A stretch of 26,148 nt of DNA from CAYUQT01 sp964596165. Lineage in GTDB: Bacteria > Planctomycetota > Phycisphaerae > UBA1845 > JAFGLZ01. The stretch spans positions 1 to 26,148 of the forward strand of contig CAZQTW010000081.1 of the NCBI GenBank assembly GCA_964596165.1, read 5' to 3'. Under the pieces are notes generated by a model, which worked only from the letters and a program-made list of their open reading frames with translations, did no database searches and was not told the origin of the DNA. Shown piece after piece: positions 22,975 to 26,148 of the stretch (its first letter is position 1; each line of letters opens with the position of its first letter). The position numbers were made by a program, and so were the translations under genes.

Positions 22975-25140
22975 ATGAAGAACCGGCATCCTTCCCTTTT
23001 GCTTCTACCCGCGACGGTATTGTTCCCAGCGTTCATCTGGGGCGGTGAGATTCCGGTCGAGCCGTATTCGTCACGGCCGACGACCGGCGAGATGGCGTTC
23101 ATCGAACAATGGAAGCGCTTTCTCCTGAAACAGGGAAATGCTGGTGCGGGGCGTTACGTCGGCGACCTCCCCTTTTCGTTCAAGTGCGGAAATCGAAGCA
23201 GTCGCGAATGGGTCAAGATTGAGACCGCCAAGGTCGCATCAGGCGATTGGCGGGATGATAAGACCCGCACACATGTCCTGACCTGGAAAGACGCCCAGAT
23301 TTCACTCGCCTGCGAAATGAAACTGACCGAATTCCGAGATCTTCCCGCCTTCGAGTGGGTTGTCCGCGTCCGAAACGACGGGCAGGCCGATTCGGCGAAG
23401 ATCCACGATTTCTGGGGAATCGACACCTGTTGGAACGCTGCGGACGGTTCGATGCCGATCCTGCACCGGTCCGTCGGCTCGCCGGGGCATGAAGACGATT
23501 TCTGCTTCATGAGCGAGATCATGCACAATTCGATGTGGGACAAACGCCGTCGCATTACGATGGATACCCCCACGAACACCCGCTGGGGCCAGACACACTC
23601 CTACCTTATTCCTTCCGACAAGCGTTCCACAGCAGTCTGGCTTCCGTTCTTCAACTATCAGACCGGCGGCGACGGACTCATTACCGCACTCGGCTGGAGT
23701 GGCGCCTGGCGAGCCTACTTCGATCACACGGGAGGCGGAAAATCGACCATCTTGGCCGGAGTCGAGAACCTCGATTCGATCCTTCATCCCGGCGAGACCG
23801 TCCGTTCGACGTTGAATCTTGTCCTCTACTGGCAAGGCGAGCTGATGCACGGCCAGAACCTGTTCCGGAGGCTTGTTCGCGACCACTACACGCCGCATAT
23901 CGATGGGAAGCTGGTCGAGCCGCCGATCTCCGGAGTGGTCTGGGGCGGTATTCCGTCGAAGGAACATCTCGACATCATCGAGAAGATCAAGCAGGTCAAG
24001 ATTCCGCTTGACGTGTATTGGTTCGACGCCGGCTGGTACGGAACAGGGACCGTTCCTTCCTATACGGTCTTCGAAGGGGACTGGGGAATCATGGCCGGCG
24101 ACTGGCGACCCAATCCCAACTGGCACAACGGAACCCTCAAGCCGGTCAGTGACGCGGCCCACGCGGCCGGTATGAAGTTCCTCGTCTGGGTCGAGCCGTG
24201 CCGGGCCATTCAGGGCCGGCCGATCACGCTCGCCCATCCCGAGTACTTCCTGACCGGTAACCCCGACGGCAAGATCCGCGCCGGGCAGACGCTTCTCCTG
24301 GATCTCGGCAAACCGGAGGCGTTCAAGTGGGCGGTCGATGTCCTCGCCGGTCTGATCGAGGCCTATGATATCGATTGGTACGAGGAGGATTTCAACATCG
24401 AGCCGAATCCCTACCTGGAAACCGCCGCCGAGCCGAATCGCTGGGGGATGAACGAGATGCGGTTCATCGAGGGGCATTTCGCATTCTGGGATGCCCTTCT
24501 CAAGAAGTTCCCGAAGCTGGCGATCCTCAACTGCGCCAGCGGCGGACGACGGATCGATCTTGAAACGATACGGCGCGGTCAACCCCTCTGGCGAAGCGAC
24601 TACAACTGCTTCCCCGAAGCAACTCCCGAATCGACGCAGGATCACAGCTACGGCATCCTCCATTGGCTCCCGAGCCAAGGCAGCATGATTCGAGGCTGGA
24701 TGCTCTACGACACGTATGAAGCCCGTTGCGCACTGAGTCCGGGCATGGAGAACGCCCTCGTCGCTAAGAGCGAAAAGGAGTGGCTCCAGATCAAGGCGAA
24801 CGTCATTCAGGCCAAACGCTGCAAGAAGTACTTCTTTGGTGACTACTATCCCTTGACCAATCAACAGCGGAACCCCGCCGCCTGGTCGGCCTATCATCTC
24901 TACCTTCCGGAAGAACAGGAGGGCATGATCGTCGCCCTGCGTCGCGCCAAGAGCGACGTCCGCGCGATGACCTTCGACCTCCTGACGATCGACCCGGCCA
25001 AACAATGGAAGTTTCAGGACTACGATTCCGGCAACACCTGGACCGTTTCCGGCAAGGAGATTCGCGAAAAGGGGTTCGAGGTCGTCATCCCGAACCGTCG
25101 CGATTCCCGACTCATCTTCTATTCGATCGACCGTAGGTAG
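22975..25140 (+). CDS. Secreted GH36-type alpha-galactosidase
   Basis: A 721-residue melibiase-like protein with an N-terminal signal peptide ending near 'FIWGG'. Residues about 25-330 form the beta-sandwich of GH36; residues about 340-620 are the TIM barrel with 'VYWFDAGWYGTG', the nucleophile motif 'DWYEEDFN' (Asp472), 'NCASGGRRIDLETIRRG' and the acid/base motif 'RSDYN' (Asp542); a C-terminal beta domain follows. It hydrolyses terminal alpha-galactosides, probably outside the cytoplasm. ATG 22975 has GGAAGAAG upstream. Compared with classical GH36 enzymes the barrel start 'WYEEDFN' replaces the usual 'KWDMN', so substrate preference could differ. It ends just before the mobile-element scar. 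Confidence 0.87.
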   Translation: MKNRHPSLLLLPATVLFPAFIWGGEIPVEPYSSRPTTGEMAFIEQWKRFLLKQGNAGAGRYVGDLPFSFKCGNRSSREWVKIETAKVASGDWRDDKTRTHVLTWKDAQISLACEMKLTEFRDLPAFEWVVRVRNDGQADSAKIHDFWGIDTCWNAADGSMPILHRSVGSPGHEDDFCFMSEIMHNSMWDKRRRITMDTPTNTRWGQTHSYLIPSDKRSTAVWLPFFNYQTGGDGLITALGWSGAWRAYFDHTGGGKSTILAGVENLDSILHPGETVRSTLNLVLYWQGELMHGQNLFRRLVRDHYTPHIDGKLVEPPISGVVWGGIPSKEHLDIIEKIKQVKIPLDVYWFDAGWYGTGTVPSYTVFEGDWGIMAGDWRPNPNWHNGTLKPVSDAAHAAGMKFLVWVEPCRAIQGRPITLAHPEYFLTGNPDGKIRAGQTLLLDLGKPEAFKWAVDVLAGLIEAYDIDWYEEDFNIEPNPYLETAAEPNRWGMNEMRFIEGHFAFWDALLKKFPKLAILNCASGGRRIDLETIRRGQPLWRSDYNCFPEATPESTQDHSYGILHWLPSQGSMIRGWMLYDTYEARCALSPGMENALVAKSEKEWLQIKANVIQAKRCKKYFFGDYYPLTNQQRNPAAWSAYHLYLPEEQEGMIVALRRAKSDVRAMTFDLLTIDPAKQWKFQDYDSGNTWTVSGKEIREKGFEVVIPNRRDSRLIFYSIDRR

Positions 25141-25156
25141 CCGCCTGTCGCACTGA

Positions 25157-25211
25157 CTGATAGGGAATTTGATTCCGCAGGGCACGACCCTGCGCGCCGG
25201 GGGTGGGGGAG
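25157..25211. repeat. Dispersed repeat, copy 1 (REP-like)
   Basis: About 55 bases starting CTGATAGGGAATTTGATTCC match the copy at 26085-26139 with about five mismatches and no gaps. It contains the hairpin GCAGGG-N5-CCCTGC and a G-rich flank. It directly abuts the broken end of a RAYT transposase fragment, as expected for a REP-type sequence mobilised by that transposase class. Confidence 0.75.
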
Positions 25212-25349
25212 TGTCGAGCACGCTTCCGCCATCTGCATCCTATCTGCCTGGTAATCGCCGTCGCGGAAGAAGGTGTGCTGCCGGCGGGTTCCGCGCTGCG
25301 TGACATGGTGCGGGTAGTCGGTAACAACGACATGAGCGATCCGTGGCAT
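25212..25349 (-). pseudogene. RAYT / Y1 (IS200-type) transposase fragment
   Basis: From ATG 25349 the minus strand reads about 46 codons matching the N-terminus of REP-associated tyrosine transposases: 'MPRIAHVVVTDYPHHVTQRG' then 'RRQHTFFRDGDYQ'. Homology stops at 'MAEAC', where the sequence passes into the dispersed repeat; the HUH motif and catalytic Tyr of the rest of the protein are absent. It is a remnant and cannot encode an active enzyme. The frame stays open through the repeat to 25119, which is incidental. Confidence 0.8.
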
Positions 25350-25383
25350 CGACACATAGCACGCCCAACCTGGTCGCTGTCAA

Positions 25384-25405
25384 GGAATCAGTATGGTGTC
25401 CCCCC
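25384..25405. mobile_element. Candidate end motif of the RAYT-type element
   Basis: GGAATCAGTATGGTGTCCCC followed by CC lies 35 bases upstream of the transposase fragment start. It resembles the 'AGTATGGTGTCCCC' string that I recall at ends of Y1-type transposase elements in several phyla; this is memory, not a search result. The remaining 25406-25436 shows nothing. Confidence 0.4.
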
Positions 25406-25436
25406 ATTCATTCGCAAGCCTCCGTCATGATCAGAA

Positions 25437-25458
25437 TGGTAGTGGCGGTGCCCTACCA
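25437..25458 (-). terminator. Hairpin after the acetyltransferase gene
   Basis: On the minus strand TGGTAGGGC-ACC-GCC-A-CTACCA forms a nine-pair stem with one bulged A, 34 bases after the acetyltransferase stop codon. The following TTCTGATC is only weakly T-rich, so this may be a terminator or an mRNA-stabilising stem. Confidence 0.35.
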
Positions 25459-25491
25459 AGTCGAGCCGATCCGTCTCATCCGCCGAATAAC

Positions 25492-26082
25492 TCAGCCGGA
25501 CGCCTCCGCGGGATCGTCTTCTAAGACCCGGCGCTCTACGTAGCCCGCGGTACCGTCGTAGGAGATGATTTTCGCCCTTTCCGCAACGACCACGGCGTTC
25601 TCTGGGACATCGAAGTTCACGTAGGCCAGCGGTCCGATCAGGGCGTTGTCTCCGATGGTGACCTTGCCGACGATTACGGCATTGGCGCCGATCCATACGT
25701 TACTGCCGATCGTCGGGCTTCCTTTCCGCTTGCCCCTATTGGCGATGCCGATGGTGACGCCCTGGGCGATGTTGACATTGGTGCCGATGATCGCTCCGCC
25801 GTTGATGGCCACGTCTCCGTGATGGCCCAGATAAAGGCCCTTGCCGATCCGGGCGCGGTAGGAGATCTCGAAACCGTACTTCTGCCGGTAGTACTCGTAG
25901 AGGACCCTGTAGCACAGCGACCGAAACCGGTTGAAAAAACCCCGCTTGTCCACGAAGTAGGAATAGCATCGGCAGGAGTACAGGAAACGGAAAGATCGGT
26001 CCGTTACCCACGTCTTCCAGAAGGCTTTTCGCCCGGTGCATCCCCTGTAGCGATAGAGGTCGGCATTGATGATGCTCTTCAG
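25492..26082 (-). CDS. Hexapeptide-repeat acetyltransferase, serine acetyltransferase-like (5' end uncertain)
   Basis: A left-handed beta-helix acyltransferase of the CysE/WcaB type. The catalytic-region His lies in 'LYLGHHGDVAINGG', followed by hexapeptide turns ('AIIGTNVNIAQGVTIG', 'PTIGSNVWIGANAVIVGKVT'). The first plausible bacterial start codon is GTG 25953, but clear family-like sequence continues upstream in frame: 'IINADLYRYRGC' and 'AFWKTWVTDRSFRFLYS' match the usual N-terminal helix region of these acetyltransferases. No ATG, GTG or TTG occurs from there to the window edge; the frame passes straight into repeat copy 2 at 26085. CTG 26082 is the only in-frame candidate nearby. Either the original start was replaced by the repeat, or the start is beyond the window. 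The substrate may be serine or a surface-polysaccharide sugar. Confidence 0.75.
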   Translation of the reverse strand: MKSIINADLYRYRGCTGRKAFWKTWVTDRSFRFLYSCRCYSYFVDKRGFFNRFRSLCYRVLYEYYRQKYGFEISYRARIGKGLYLGHHGDVAINGGAIIGTNVNIAQGVTIGIANRGKRKGSPTIGSNVWIGANAVIVGKVTIGDNALIGPLAYVNFDVPENAVVVAERAKIISYDGTAGYVERRVLEDDPAEASG

Positions 26083-26084
26083 TA

Positions 26085-26139
26085 CTGATGGGGAATTTGA
26101 TTCCGCAGGGCACGACCCTCCGCCCCGGAGGTGGGGGGG
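26085..26139. repeat. Dispersed repeat, copy 2 (REP-like)
   Basis: About 55 bases (CTGATGGGGAATTTGATTCC onward) match copy 1 at 25157-25211 in the same orientation with about five mismatches. In this copy the hairpin shifts to CCTCCG-CCC-CGGAGG. Together the copies bracket the acetyltransferase gene and the RAYT remnant. The copy ends against the coding sequence of the acetyltransferase; the last bases of the window (26140-26148) are a G-rich continuation. Confidence 0.75.
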
Positions 26140-26148
26140 TACGGGGGC

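Noticed and set aside
23302..25221. 639-codon minus-strand open frame opposite the alpha-galactosidase
   Set aside because: It is an antisense shadow of a well-supported GH36 gene; the composition is that of a complemented coding strand and the frame runs on into the repeat.
1..26148. CRISPR arrays, tRNA, rRNA or phage integration sites
   Set aside because: No regularly spaced direct repeats, cloverleaf-like sequences or rRNA cores were seen; the only repeats are the two REP-like copies and short tandem duplications.

Overview
The window is about 60% GC and encodes genes on both strands, most with clear Shine-Dalgarno sites. The combination of a Tad pilus locus, paired bactofilins (one with a zinc ribbon), secreted glycoside hydrolases and a RAYT-type transposase remnant suggests a Planctomycetota bacterium, possibly Phycisphaerae-like. 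That assignment is inference from gene content and style; there is no rRNA or marker gene here.

Layout. (1) 1-2881, plus strand: the tail of an upstream reading frame, a TPR protein, and a secreted caspase/legumain-like protease carrying an EF-hand-type loop, three InlB-type repeats and a C-terminal Cys/TM/Arg tail. (2) 3098-13285, minus strand: a tight-adherence (Tad/Flp) pilus locus, read from high to low coordinates as Flp pilin, TadV prepilin peptidase, TadE pseudopilin, CpaB/RcpC, CpaC/RcpA secretin, CpaE/TadZ, CpaF/TadA ATPase, TadB, TadC. It contains every core inner- and outer-membrane part, but no TadD, TadG or RcpB. (3) 13483-14927, minus strand: two bactofilin genes, the second with an N-terminal zinc ribbon, followed by a possible small Cys-rich ORF. 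(4) 15165-19502, plus strand: polysaccharide deacetylase, GT4 glycosyltransferase and a secreted clan GH-A-like glycosidase, transcribed divergently from the bactofilins. (5) 19551-22660, minus strand: an alpha/beta hydrolase of the monoacylglycerol lipase type and a secreted alpha-glucuronidase-like protein. (6) 22975-25140, plus strand: a secreted GH36-type alpha-galactosidase, divergent from the previous gene across a 314-base region with a 16-bp inverted repeat. (7) 25141-26148: a degraded RAYT (Y1 transposase) fragment, a roughly 55-bp dispersed repeat in two copies, and a hexapeptide acetyltransferase whose 5' end runs directly into the second copy.

How the parts may work together: Flp is processed by TadV and assembled by CpaF/TadB/TadC through the CpaC secretin, with CpaE for positioning. 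Bactofilins, the deacetylase and the glycosyltransferase point to envelope or surface-polymer organisation next to the pilus. The right-hand third is devoted to glycan breakdown and ends in a small mobile-element scar. Start sites were chosen from Shine-Dalgarno spacing and known domain starts, so several differ from the longest possible reading frame.
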